A DNA stretch of 40,143 bases from NCBI GenBank assembly GCA_945863885.1, contig CAMAZY010000024.1, positions 1 through 40,143 of the forward strand, read 5' to 3'. Under the pieces are notes generated by a model that saw only the letters and a list, made by a program, of their open reading frames with translations, was not told where the DNA came from and did not search any database. The stretch's first letter is position 1; each line of letters opens with the position of its first letter. Source of the stretch: an uncultured Clostridia bacterium (lineage in GTDB: Bacteria; Bacillota; Clostridia; Oscillospirales; Acutalibacteraceae). The position numbers and the translations under genes are program-made. Shown here piece after piece: positions 22,884-30,594 of the stretch.

Positions 22884-23672
22884 ATGTTAAGTGACTTTAA
22901 ATCAGACCGTTTTATGCTGATGCTTGTTATCGGCGTCGTCGTTTTTGTTGTGGCACAGTCGCTGTTTTTTCTTGTTAAGGCTTTGAAGCGGGGCAAGCAG
23001 CTCGGACTCAGCCGTGACAGTCTGAAAAACACAATCACGTCAAGCGCCGTGTTTTCGATTGCGCCTGCGGTCGGAATTGCTGTGACGGTGCTTGTGCTTT
23101 CCGTGGCGCTCGGCTACATATTGCCGTGGATCCGGCTTTCGGTTATCGGTGCGATTCAGTATGAAGTTCCCGCCGCCGAAGCAGCGATTGAAGCCGCCGG
23201 AGTTGCGGGCGGAATCGGACGGGAAATCACCGACCCGAAAACTTTTACAACTATCGCATGGGTTATGACGCTCGGCAGCATTCTTCCGCTGGTTCTGATT
23301 CCGATTTTCCTCAAGAAGATTCAGAAGAGCATCAGCGGCGCTGTAAACAAAAACGCAAAATGGGCTGACACGATGTCTGCGGCGGCGTTTATCGGCCTGA
23401 TTGCCGCTTTCCTCGGACGGGGAATTGCCGGACTCGGAGCCAAGACGGAACCGGGAGCCGAAATTTACGGCGACGGTGCCGGTGTGCTTTCGCTTGTTGC
23501 GATTGTTTCGTCTGTTGTGTATATGCTGCTTTTGGAACTCATCAATAAAAAGCTGAAATGGAAATGGCTCGAGGCGCTTGCGATGCCGCTGAGTATGCTG
23601 CTTGCGATCGTTACCGTCTTTCTTGTTGCACACTTCCTGCCCGATGTTGCAAAAATCGAGTGGAGATATTAA
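22884..23672 (+). CDS. DUF5058 family membrane protein
   Basis: A 262-residue integral membrane protein with about six or seven hydrophobic segments and a conserved-looking middle segment (SVIGAIQYEVPAAEAAIEAAG) with acidic residues, followed by a C-terminal helix pair. It matches my knowledge of the DUF5058 family; the family has no proven function, and a transporter is the usual guess. It is coupled to the next membrane protein gene (16-bp gap), so the two probably form one complex. Confidence 0.75.
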   Translation: MLSDFKSDRFMLMLVIGVVVFVVAQSLFFLVKALKRGKQLGLSRDSLKNTITSSAVFSIAPAVGIAVTVLVLSVALGYILPWIRLSVIGAIQYEVPAAEAAIEAAGVAGGIGREITDPKTFTTIAWVMTLGSILPLVLIPIFLKKIQKSISGAVNKNAKWADTMSAAAFIGLIAAFLGRGIAGLGAKTEPGAEIYGDGAGVLSLVAIVSSVVYMLLLELINKKLKWKWLEALAMPLSMLLAIVTVFLVAHFLPDVAKIEWRY

Positions 23673-23688
23673 GAGAGGAGAATGAAAA

Positions 23689-24402
23689 ATGAAAAAAAGA
23701 GAATATATTGATTCCGTTCATTTTTACGGAAGAATATGGTGTATTTTAGCTCTTGTTGTTTTTCTCATGGTGCCGACCGCCATGTGTCTTCATTTTGGCG
23801 TCTGGCCCGAGGCGGGTATCGTCCTTAAGGGCTTAGGCTCGGTTGCAATTTTGTTTTATCCGACCGCTGTTATTGAGGTTGTTTCCTATGCGCCGTTACT
23901 CGGAGCGGGCGGAACGTATCTTTCCTTTATTACCGGCAACATCACGAACCTGAAAATGCCCTGTGCGCTCAATGCGATGGAAAACGCAAAGGTGCGGGCA
24001 AACTCGGAGGAGGGTGAAGTTATTTCGACAATCGCCATTGCCACCTCAGCAATCGTCACAACGATCGTTATCGCAATTTTCGTTGTTATTTTCGCTTTCA
24101 TTCCGTCCTTTAAAGACCTTGTCAGTCAGGAAAACTCCGCTTGGTCGATGACCTTCAAGCAGGTGACGCTGACGATTTTCGGCTCTCTTGCCGCCACTTA
24201 TTTTGCCAAGCATTGGAAGATCGCAATTTTCCCGATTGCCGCTGTTTCGATTATTCTGATCTTTGCCGGTACGCTTCCCGTCGGAACGCTTATCTTCGTC
24301 GGTGTTGCGCTTTCTCTTATCGGAGCGCAGGTCATGTATAAGATGAAGATTGTCGGTCACGACGACGAAAAGAAAGGAACAAAAAAAGCGGACGCCGAGT
24401 AA
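23689..24402 (+). CDS. Membrane protein partner of DUF5058
   Basis: A 237-residue protein with about six hydrophobic segments (near 18-35, 48-85, 108-140, 152-170 and 175-218) and a charged Lys-rich C-terminal tail (GHDDEKKGTKKADAE), presumably cytoplasmic. The loop AGGTYLSFITGNITNLKMP is the most distinctive stretch. Ribosome binding site AGAGGAG. It probably forms a two-subunit transporter with the upstream DUF5058 protein. No ATPase or binding protein is nearby, so any transport would be secondary. Function is not established. Confidence 0.72.
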   Translation: MKKREYIDSVHFYGRIWCILALVVFLMVPTAMCLHFGVWPEAGIVLKGLGSVAILFYPTAVIEVVSYAPLLGAGGTYLSFITGNITNLKMPCALNAMENAKVRANSEEGEVISTIAIATSAIVTTIVIAIFVVIFAFIPSFKDLVSQENSAWSMTFKQVTLTIFGSLAATYFAKHWKIAIFPIAAVSIILIFAGTLPVGTLIFVGVALSLIGAQVMYKMKIVGHDDEKKGTKKADAE

Positions 24403-24431
24403 GCCGCCGATGAAAAAGTATAATCATGAAA

Positions 24432-24460
24432 GAAATCCGCCCGTTGGGCGGATTTCGCAG
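24432..24460. terminator. Terminator between convergent genes
   Basis: GAAATCCGCCC (24432-24442) pairs perfectly with GGGCGGATTTC (24446-24456) around a 3-nt loop. The plus strand continues GCAGTTTTT; the minus strand TTTCTTTC. Confidence 0.85.
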
Positions 24461-24470
24461 TTTTTAAAGA

Positions 24471-24596
24471 TTATTCCTGAGAGGCAGTTGAGTCCGCTTC
24501 TTCGATGTCTTTTCCGGTGATCTTCGCAATAACGTCTGTGAAGAACTTCTTGATGAAATAAAAAATGTCTGAAAAGAATGCGATGATAGCTAACAT
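24471..24596 (-). CDS. 41-residue hydrophobic peptide
   Basis: A short gene with a convincing AAAGGAG seven nt before the ATG (complement of 24594-24596), ending at 24471. The first 27 residues (MLAIIAFFSDIFYFIKKFFT then DVIAKI) form a strongly hydrophobic, amphipathic helix with Lys in the middle; the last 14 are acidic (IEEADSTASQE). It lies 54 bp after the SH3-repeat lipoprotein gene on the same strand, is probably co-transcribed, and is followed by a terminator. It may be a small membrane protein or a peptide that associates with the membrane. Function unknown. Confidence 0.7.
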   Translation of the reverse strand: MLAIIAFFSDIFYFIKKFFTDVIAKITGKDIEEADSTASQE

Positions 24597-24650
24597 TTTG
24601 TTTCAACTCCTTTCTTTGTTTTTGTATTATCCGCTGATGGTTGACCGGTA

Positions 24651-25613
24651 TTACCAAACGTCAACCATCTTATGACTGATATAGCACGTTGTGCCGTTGA
24701 TAACGATTCTATACCAATAACCGTCAAAGCTTAACACGTCAAATTCCTGCCCTTTGTAAACATGAAAAAGAATGTTATTGTCTGTCTCTTTGTTTGGCGT
24801 GGAACGGACATTGGCACTGCTTGCCGTAACCACACCGTGTGTGGCGCCGTAGCTTTCCGACTTCGTCGGCGGATTGCCGAAGGTGATGCGGGAAGCCTTT
24901 ACATAACCGTGTAAATCATAGCCGTTTCCGCTGTCGGTGGAAATATAGTACCAGGAGCCAATCGAGCCTTCAACGGTTACGGCGTCGCCGTAGTAAAGCA
25001 TATTGGCTTCCCGTTTGTAGCTGTTTTCATCCGGCTGGGAAAAGATATAACACGACTTATCACTGCACCATGCATTTCTTGACGAGCTGCGGTTGAAGGA
25101 AGAATAAGAGCCGGGATCGGCATACTTGAAACCGTCGCTGTCCATCACATAGATAATGGTGATGTTATTTCCGCCGGTGTTTTCGTTGGCGCTTTCGCTT
25201 TCGGTGTAGACAACGGTGGTTAAGGTATTACTTTCGACGAGGATTGTTTCATCGTTCTTGTTGTTGGACGTAAACGATACGTTGCCGACTTTGACATAAC
25301 CGATTTGTCCGCCGTATGAGATCTTAGCCCAACCGGAATCAATTTCATATACGGAAATGGGCTCGTTATCGAACATTTTGGCAATTACGGTATTTTCGTC
25401 CTTTTCAGAACAAAGGTCGGCGGCTTCTTTACCGTTTTCTACCTGTATATAACCAACGCTTACTTGTTTTTTTTCGTCGGTCTCTTTGACTGTACTTGTT
25501 TCATTTTCTGCCGGTCTGTTATCAGCTTTTTTATTTGAACCGGTGCAAGAAGTGAAAATGAATATCAGTGAGATAATTAAAATACCGGCAAGAAGTTTAT
25601 TTGGTTTTTTCAT
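24651..25613 (-). CDS. SH3-repeat lipoprotein
   Basis: A 320-residue lipoprotein. The signal ends in the lipobox FTSC with Cys23; then comes a Ser/Thr/Asn/Glu-rich linker (about 24-50) and three bacterial SH3-like domains (about 52-112, 180-245 and 258-320; each has the GWAKISYGGQIGYVKV type of core). Such domains bind cell-wall peptide stems, so it is probably attached to the membrane and contacts peptidoglycan. No catalytic domain is present. Ribosome binding site AGAGGAAA. Confidence 0.88.
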   Translation of the reverse strand: MKKPNKLLAGILIISLIFIFTSCTGSNKKADNRPAENETSTVKETDEKKQVSVGYIQVENGKEAADLCSEKDENTVIAKMFDNEPISVYEIDSGWAKISYGGQIGYVKVGNVSFTSNNKNDETILVESNTLTTVVYTESESANENTGGNNITIIYVMDSDGFKYADPGSYSSFNRSSSRNAWCSDKSCYIFSQPDENSYKREANMLYYGDAVTVEGSIGSWYYISTDSGNGYDLHGYVKASRITFGNPPTKSESYGATHGVVTASSANVRSTPNKETDNNILFHVYKGQEFDVLSFDGYWYRIVINGTTCYISHKMVDVW

Positions 25614-25651
25614 GACTGATTTCCTCTTTTTGATGTTGATTTGTTAATATA

Positions 25652-25680
25652 ATGTTAACACTCTCGGTCTACAAAATCAA
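25652..25680 (-). promoter_or_regulatory. Promoter of the SH3 lipoprotein gene
   Basis: Minus strand TTGATT (complement of 25675-25680), 17-bp spacer, TAACAT (complement of 25652-25657). Confidence 0.6.
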
Positions 25681-25712
25681 TATACAATTGTAAAATAATT
25701 ACGAATATAATG

Positions 25713-27620
25713 TCACACTTTTGACAAGTTCTCAAGCTGTTCATTCAGCTCCTGCCATTCGAGCATCAATTCCTCCTGCTTCTCCGTGTTCTCATGCAGC
25801 TGTCCGGTCAGTTCAAGAATCTTTTCATAATCCGCCGCATTTTCGGGATCGTTGATCTGTTTTTGAAGAGCGTCTGCCGCTTCGTCAAGCTCATCGATCT
25901 GCTTTTCAAGCCTTGCAATTTTTCCTTTTGTCCGTCTGATTTCGCTTTCGTGCTCTTTTTGCTTTTTATAGGCGTTCTCTTTCGGCTTTTCGGGAAGCCC
26001 GGCGGTCTTTTCCGTTTCGGTTATATGCTCGATATAGTAGTCGTAATTGCCGTCAAAGCTTCTGACTCCGTCTTTTTCAAGGCTGATGATTCTCGTTGCC
26101 AGACGGTTGATAAAATACCGGTCATGGGAGACGACAAGAAGCGTACCGTCATACTCGTCGAATGCACTTTCGAGCGCTTCTCTCGATTTGATGTCAAGAT
26201 GATTTGTCGGCTCGTCAAGAATCAGGAAGTTTGCTCCCGACAGCATCAGCTTCAAAAGAGCGACTCTTGCTTTTTCTCCGCCGCTTAATTTGTTCATAAT
26301 CTTGAAAACGTCCTCACCCTTGAATAAAAAGGCGGCGAGAGCTCGTCTGACCTCGCTTTCGTTCATCGACCGGTAGCTGTCCCAGACCTCGTCCAGGACG
26401 GTTTTGTCTGAGCTCAGTTCCGCAAGTGCCTGATCGAAATAGCCGATTTTGACGCCGGCGCCGGGAATGATTCTTCCGCTGTCACGGCGAAGATAACCGA
26501 GAATCATTTTTAAAAGCGTTGATTTTCCGCACCCGTTTTCACCGACAAGGAAAACCCGTTCCTGCCTTTTGATGTGCAGGTCAACATTTTTGAAAAGCTC
26601 TTTTCCGTCAAAGCTTTTGGAAAGTGACTGACAGATCAGAACATCGTTTCCGCTGGTTTCCGATGCCGTAAAACGGAAATGAATGGAAGAAAGCTCACTT
26701 TCCGGCTTTTCAAGTCCGTCAAGAAGCCGATCAATCGACTTTTTCTTTGAAGCGATCGTGATGTAATTGCGCTCACGGTTAAAGCGCTTTTGCTGTTCGA
26801 TCATGCCCTCAATGCGGTGTACCTCATTCATCGTGTTGTCATAGCGGCGCTGTTCGCTTTTTTGACGTTCCTGTTTTAAAACGGAATATCGGGAATAGTT
26901 GCCGCTTGACTGATAAAAATGACCTCTTTCAAGCTCAAATGTACGGTTTGTGACCTTATTGAGAAAGTAGCGGTCGTGAGAGATGACAATAAAGCTGCCC
27001 GAAAAATCGCAAAGCCAGTTTTCCAGCCAGTTGACGCTTTTAATGTCGAGGTGGTTGGTCGGTTCGTCAAGCAGCAGAAAATTGGCACCCGATAAAAGAA
27101 GCTTGCAAAGGCTGACCTTGGACTTCTGGCCGCCGCTTAAAAGCGAGCAGGGGAGAGACATATCGCTTTCGGTAAATCCTAAGCCGAGAATCGCCGAACG
27201 GGCAAGGCTTTTATAGGTCAGCCCCCGGTTGTTTTCATATTCGGTGTGTAAGTTTTGCTGCTCGATCAGAATAGCTTCGCTGACAGTTCCCGAATCGATT
27301 AAAAGCTGTATTTCCTCGAGTCGGTTTTCGATTTCAAAAAGCCGGGAAAAAACGGTCATGACCTCGTCATAAAGCGTGAGGTCCGAGCCGGAAAGAGCGT
27401 GCTGCTGCATATAGCCGGTTTTTGTGTTTTTGCCGATTGAAACCAGCCCTTGTGAAGCGGAATATTCGCCTGTAAGCGCTTTGAAAAGGGTTGTTTTTCC
27501 GGCGCCGTTGACACCGATCAGACCGATTTTGTCGCCTTGTTCAACCTGGAACGAAACGGCTGAAAAAATATCCCGGTCCGCAAAAGATATTTTCAGATTA
27601 TTCACACTGACTAACGCCAA
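25713..27620 (-). CDS. ABC-F family ATPase
   Basis: A 635-residue soluble protein with two ABC domains and no membrane part. Walker A GVNGAGKTT and signature LLSGGQKSKV with LLDEPTNHLD in domain 1; Walker A GENGCGKST, LSGGEKARVALLKLML and LILDEPTNHLD in domain 2. The interdomain linker (about 240-310) is helical with many Lys/Arg, and a coiled-coil tail spans about 545-635, the YdiF/Uup-like arrangement. ABC-F proteins act on the ribosome; this could be a housekeeping translation factor or a resistance protein, and the sequence does not decide. The start is TTG 27618-27620 (complement) with GGAG 9 nt upstream. Confidence 0.93.
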   Translation of the reverse strand: MALVSVNNLKISFADRDIFSAVSFQVEQGDKIGLIGVNGAGKTTLFKALTGEYSASQGLVSIGKNTKTGYMQQHALSGSDLTLYDEVMTVFSRLFEIENRLEEIQLLIDSGTVSEAILIEQQNLHTEYENNRGLTYKSLARSAILGLGFTESDMSLPCSLLSGGQKSKVSLCKLLLSGANFLLLDEPTNHLDIKSVNWLENWLCDFSGSFIVISHDRYFLNKVTNRTFELERGHFYQSSGNYSRYSVLKQERQKSEQRRYDNTMNEVHRIEGMIEQQKRFNRERNYITIASKKKSIDRLLDGLEKPESELSSIHFRFTASETSGNDVLICQSLSKSFDGKELFKNVDLHIKRQERVFLVGENGCGKSTLLKMILGYLRRDSGRIIPGAGVKIGYFDQALAELSSDKTVLDEVWDSYRSMNESEVRRALAAFLFKGEDVFKIMNKLSGGEKARVALLKLMLSGANFLILDEPTNHLDIKSREALESAFDEYDGTLLVVSHDRYFINRLATRIISLEKDGVRSFDGNYDYYIEHITETEKTAGLPEKPKENAYKKQKEHESEIRRTKGKIARLEKQIDELDEAADALQKQINDPENAADYEKILELTGQLHENTEKQEELMLEWQELNEQLENLSKV

Positions 27621-27653
27621 ATTGATTCACTCCGTAAGAAAACTTTTTCTCTT

Positions 27654-27682
27654 ATTCTACATGATACCGGAATTATATTCAA
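27654..27682 (-). promoter_or_regulatory. Promoter of the ABC-F gene
   Basis: Minus strand TTGAAT (complement of 27677-27682), 17-bp spacer, TAGAAT (complement of 27654-27659). No long leader or attenuator is present between promoter and start, unlike many ABC-F resistance genes. Confidence 0.65.
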
Positions 27683-27741
27683 GTAAAAGGGAAGGATTTT
27701 GAATTTTTGAGCATATTTTAAAAAAATTGTTCAAAATTCTC

Positions 27742-27770
27742 TTGTAAATCGTAAATTTTGATGATATAAT
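27742..27770 (+). promoter_or_regulatory. Promoter of the zinc-ribbon protein gene
   Basis: TTGTAA (27742-27747), 17-bp spacer, TATAAT (27765-27770). Confidence 0.7.
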
Positions 27771-27798
27771 AAACAAAAATATTAGGAGGAGATCCGAT

Positions 27799-28299
27799 AT
27801 GATTTGTAAATTCTGTGGTAACGAAATTGACGATGGATCCGATTTTTGCTATATTTGCGGTCAAAAGGTAGAAGAACCTGTTCCGGCATATGCAGCCGCT
27901 GACGTTTATTCTCAGCCTGCCGCTGCTCCCGCAGCACCGGCTCCCGCTCCCGTTGCTCCGGCACCGGCCCCTGTTGCGGCCGCTCCGGCTCCTGCTGCTC
28001 CGGCTCCGGCTCCCGTTGCCGCACCTGCAGCCGCTCCCGCAGTTGCTCCCGAAGCTCCGGCAGAACAGGGCGGAAAGAAAAAAAGAGGTAAGAAAGTGAA
28101 AGATCCGAACATGGCAAGCAGAGCGCAGAGATTTTTCTCATTTGTTCTTTTCTTTATCGTCGGACCGATCCTTTATAAGAAAGAAAAGAAGAACGGAAAC
28201 GAAGCGAAAGCAATCTCTATTCTTAACGCAACCATGCGCGGACTTTGCGTTTTCATGGCAATTATCGTGCTTGTTCTTATAAAGAAATATGTAATGTAA
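27799..28299 (+). CDS. Zinc-ribbon membrane protein with Ala/Pro linker
   Basis: A 166-residue protein in three parts: an N-terminal zinc ribbon with ligands C3, C6, C17 and C20; a linker (about 35-88) built almost only of Ala and Pro (APAPAPVAAAP repeats); then a basic stretch (GGKKKRGKKVKD) and two hydrophobic segments (about 113-127 and 147-162). There is no signal peptide, so the ribbon is probably cytoplasmic. No enzymatic motif. Ribosome binding site AGGAGGA. Zinc-ribbon plus membrane proteins of this kind are common in Clostridia and uncharacterised. Confidence 0.85.
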   Translation: MICKFCGNEIDDGSDFCYICGQKVEEPVPAYAAADVYSQPAAAPAAPAPAPVAPAPAPVAAAPAPAAPAPAPVAAPAAAPAVAPEAPAEQGGKKKRGKKVKDPNMASRAQRFFSFVLFFIVGPILYKKEKKNGNEAKAISILNATMRGLCVFMAIIVLVLIKKYVM

Positions 28300-28314
28300 C
28301 AATACGGCAAAGAG

Positions 28315-28350
28315 GCGAAGACGGATATCTGTCTTCGCTTTTTCTTTTAT
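28315..28350 (+). terminator. Terminator after the zinc-ribbon gene
   Basis: GCGAAGAC (28315-28322) pairs with GTCTTCGC (28331-28338), followed by TTTTTCTTTT. Confidence 0.9.
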
Positions 28351-28357
28351 AAAAGTC

Positions 28358-28386
28358 TTGAAATTGAGCCAAAATGGTAATATAAT
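28358..28386 (+). promoter_or_regulatory. Promoter of the DUF1858 gene
   Basis: TTGAAA (28358-28363), 17-bp spacer, TATAAT (28381-28386), immediately after the preceding terminator. Confidence 0.8.
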
Positions 28387-28417
28387 AAATTTGATATGAA
28401 TCTTAGGAGTGTTTGTT

Positions 28418-28621
28418 ATGAAAGAAATTACAAAAGATATGCTCATCGGCGATATTCTTGACGAAGAGCCGGGTACGGCGATGTTCTTTTTCGAAATGGG
28501 TATGCATTGTCTCGGCTGTCCGGCGTCAAGAGGCGAAAGCGTTGAGGAGGCCTGCGAGGTTCACGGCGTTGACTGTGACGCAATTGTTGCAAGAATCAAC
28601 GAATACCTTGCTTCTAAATAA
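28418..28621 (+). CDS. DUF1858 redox-disulfide protein
   Basis: A 67-residue single-domain protein. It shows the DUF1858 pattern: ITKDMLIGDIL at the start, FFEMGMHCLGCPAS with a CxxC pair (C31, C34), GESVEEACEVHG and a C-terminal helix. The domain also occurs beside hybrid-cluster proteins and in ScdA-like iron-cluster repair proteins; a redox or iron-sulfur role is inferred. I start at ATG 28418, nine bases after GGAG; the GTG at 28409 overlaps that site. Confidence 0.93.
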   Translation: MKEITKDMLIGDILDEEPGTAMFFFEMGMHCLGCPASRGESVEEACEVHGVDCDAIVARINEYLASK

Positions 28622-28639
28622 GTGAGCGCAAAAACGTCG

Positions 28640-28673
28640 GAGACACTCTTCACCTGAGGAGTGTCTCAGTTGT
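28640..28673 (+). terminator. Terminator after the DUF1858 gene
   Basis: GAGACACTC (28640-28648) pairs perfectly with GAGTGTCTC (28659-28667); then AGTTGTT, a weak U-tract. Confidence 0.65.
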
Positions 28674-28681
28674 TAATATCA

Positions 28682-29118
28682 GGCAACCTCTAAAAACATC
28701 CGGGGCATTCGTCATAGCACACAACTAATGCCGTCTTTGTCGCCCCAAATCCTTGAAATACACAAAGTATTCCTGCGGATTTTTGCCGAAGCAGGCGAAA
28801 GTCAAAGCCGATACGGTTTTAAGCGATAAATTTTCGCTGATACTGCGGCAGAAATGCTCGAAATGCGAAAGCATTTCTCCGCTTTCTTTCTTGTCTCGAC
28901 AAAAATTTACTCGCTTAAAACTTCTCAGAACCTGAAAGCGAATATTTTGCGTGCATTGCGCAGCTTGAAACCGCAGGCATACTGCCGTATGGCAAGGTTG
29001 AAAGCATAGCAAGGCGCGTGAAATATTTGTTTTCAGGCGTATCGGATTTGGCTTTCGACTGCTTCAATCCGACATCATTTGTGCACTATGCCAGACGCCC
29101 GGAGTTCTGAGAGGTTGC
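28682..29118. mobile_element. 437-bp palindromic MITE-like repeat, copy 2
   Basis: The same family and exactly the same length as the copy at 16796. Terminal repeats start GGCAACCTCTAAAAAC at the left and are less perfect at the right (GAGTTCTGAGAGGTTGC). TCA flanks both ends (28679-28681 and 29119-29121) as a 3-bp target duplication. The 28-bp internal inverted repeats are at 28788-28815 and 29038-29065. The 222-bp core between them (28816-29037) is the reverse complement of the core in copy 1, while the outer arms keep the same orientation. It ends 17 bp before the trmK start codon. Confidence 0.85.
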
Positions 29119-29135
29119 TCAACGAGAGGAATCAT

Positions 29136-29840
29136 ATGAAAACGATACGACTTGACAGCCGTCTTGCCTGCGTGGCGTCGCTTGTAAAAAAATGTGACTG
29201 TGTGATTGACGTCGGAACGGATCACGCTTATCTGCCTGTGTTTCTTGTTGAAAACAGAGTATGTGAGTCGGCTTTTGCCTGCGACGTAAAAAAAGGACCG
29301 CTTGAAAACGCAAAGGAAACCGTAAAAAATTACGGACTGGAGGATAAAATCGAAACCGTTTTGTCTGACGGTCTTGACAGCGTGCAGTCTATGAAAAACT
29401 GCTGTGTGGTGCTTGCCGGAATGGGCGGGATTTTAATCAGCGAGCTTCTGATGAGAGCCGGCTGGCTTTGTGACGAAAGCGTTCAGATTGTCGTTCAGCC
29501 GATGTCGCACGCCGAATATGTCCGAAGATTTCTTTATGAAAACGGCTTTGAAATCACCGAAGAAAAAACCGCCGCTGACGGAAAGCACGTTTATCTTGCC
29601 TTGTCCGCCGTGTATACGGGGAAAAGAACCGAATACACCGAAGCGAAGCTTTATTACGGAAAGCTTCTTGAAAACCGTGACGAAACAACCGCTCGCTATC
29701 TCAGGCGACAGTACGACCGGCTCAAAAAGCGGTACGATGCGATTGGCACGGATGAAAGATATAAAGACGAAAGCCTTGTGTTAAAGGCGATACTGGATGA
29801 ATTTCATGAAAAAGGGAGGAATTTTGATGCCGACCGTTAA
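29136..29840 (+). CDS. trmK: tRNA (adenine22-N1)-methyltransferase TrmK
   Basis: A 234-residue SAM-dependent methyltransferase that makes m1A22 in tRNA. The SAM-binding motif VIDVGTDHAYLPVFLV is at about residues 23-38, the motif LAGMGG at about 92, and the C-terminal half is a helical, coiled-coil-like domain typical of the family. I start at ATG 29136 with GAGAGGA upstream; the in-frame extension to 29079 reaches into the repeat. Its end overlaps the next gene by 14 nt, the conserved trmK-nif3-like pair. The native upstream region has been displaced by the repeat, and no clear promoter is seen between repeat and gene. Confidence 0.94.
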   Translation: MKTIRLDSRLACVASLVKKCDCVIDVGTDHAYLPVFLVENRVCESAFACDVKKGPLENAKETVKNYGLEDKIETVLSDGLDSVQSMKNCCVVLAGMGGILISELLMRAGWLCDESVQIVVQPMSHAEYVRRFLYENGFEITEEKTAADGKHVYLALSAVYTGKRTEYTEAKLYYGKLLENRDETTARYLRRQYDRLKKRYDAIGTDERYKDESLVLKAILDEFHEKGRNFDADR

Positions 29841-30591
29841 AAATATTTCCGATTACATTGATACGCTTGCTCCTTATGAAACGAAGTGCGAATGGGACAA
29901 CTGCGGTATTCTTGTCGGAGACAAAAATCGAATTGTACATAAAATCGGCTTTACGCTCGACCTGACCGCCGAAACGCTCATGGAAGCGGTAAACGAGGGC
30001 GTACAGCTTGTTGTGACGCATCACCCGGTCATTTTTCATGCGCAAAAAAGCTTTACAAGCGGCAATCTTGCCTTTGAAGCGGCAAAAAGCGGAATCGACG
30101 TGATTTCCGCTCATACCTGCTTTGACTGCGCCGACGGCGGTGTCAACGATGTGCTTTGTGAGGTCTTGGGACTTACCGACACGAAAAAAGTCGAAAGCGA
30201 AGAAACCGTAAAGCCGATGGCAAGACTTGGTAAAATCGACATCGTTTCCCCGAAAGAGCTTGCTTCACTTGTCAGCCAGAAGCTTGATACCACGGTAAGG
30301 CTTGTGGACGGCGGAAAAGATATCGAAACGGTTGCCGTTTGCGGCGGCGCCGGAATGTGCTTTCTTGACGATGTTCTCAAAGCAGGTGCCGACGCTTTTG
30401 TGACGGGCGAAATCAAGCACAATGAGATGCTCGAAGCAAAGGAAAAAGGGATCACTATTGTTGCTGCCGGGCATTTCGAAACCGAATATCCGGCGATGAG
30501 AGCACTGAAAAACAAGGTGCAGGAGCATTTTTCTGACACAGAGTGTGTCTTGATAAAACAAAGTAATCCGATTGACTATATCAAGGAGTAA
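29827..30591 (+). CDS. Nif3-like dinuclear metal centre protein (YqfO type)
   Basis: A 254-residue Nif3-family protein. The metal-binding elements are visible: WDNCGILVGD, VVTHHPVIFH (His pair), AHTCFDCADGGVND and, near the end, GHFETEY. It is the short form, without the PII-like insert found in some Firmicute homologues. I start at ATG 29827, with GGGAGGA nine nt upstream; an earlier ATG at 29797 in the same frame is inside trmK and lacks a site. The exact role is unknown; GTP cyclohydrolase-like activity has been suggested for the family. Confidence 0.94.
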   Translation: MPTVKNISDYIDTLAPYETKCEWDNCGILVGDKNRIVHKIGFTLDLTAETLMEAVNEGVQLVVTHHPVIFHAQKSFTSGNLAFEAAKSGIDVISAHTCFDCADGGVNDVLCEVLGLTDTKKVESEETVKPMARLGKIDIVSPKELASLVSQKLDTTVRLVDGGKDIETVAVCGGAGMCFLDDVLKAGADAFVTGEIKHNEMLEAKEKGITIVAAGHFETEYPAMRALKNKVQEHFSDTECVLIKQSNPIDYIKE

Positions 30592-30594
30592 CCT

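Noticed and set aside
27912-28112. Gly/Ala-rich minus-strand frame
   Set aside because: Antisense of the Ala/Pro codon repeat; no start signals.
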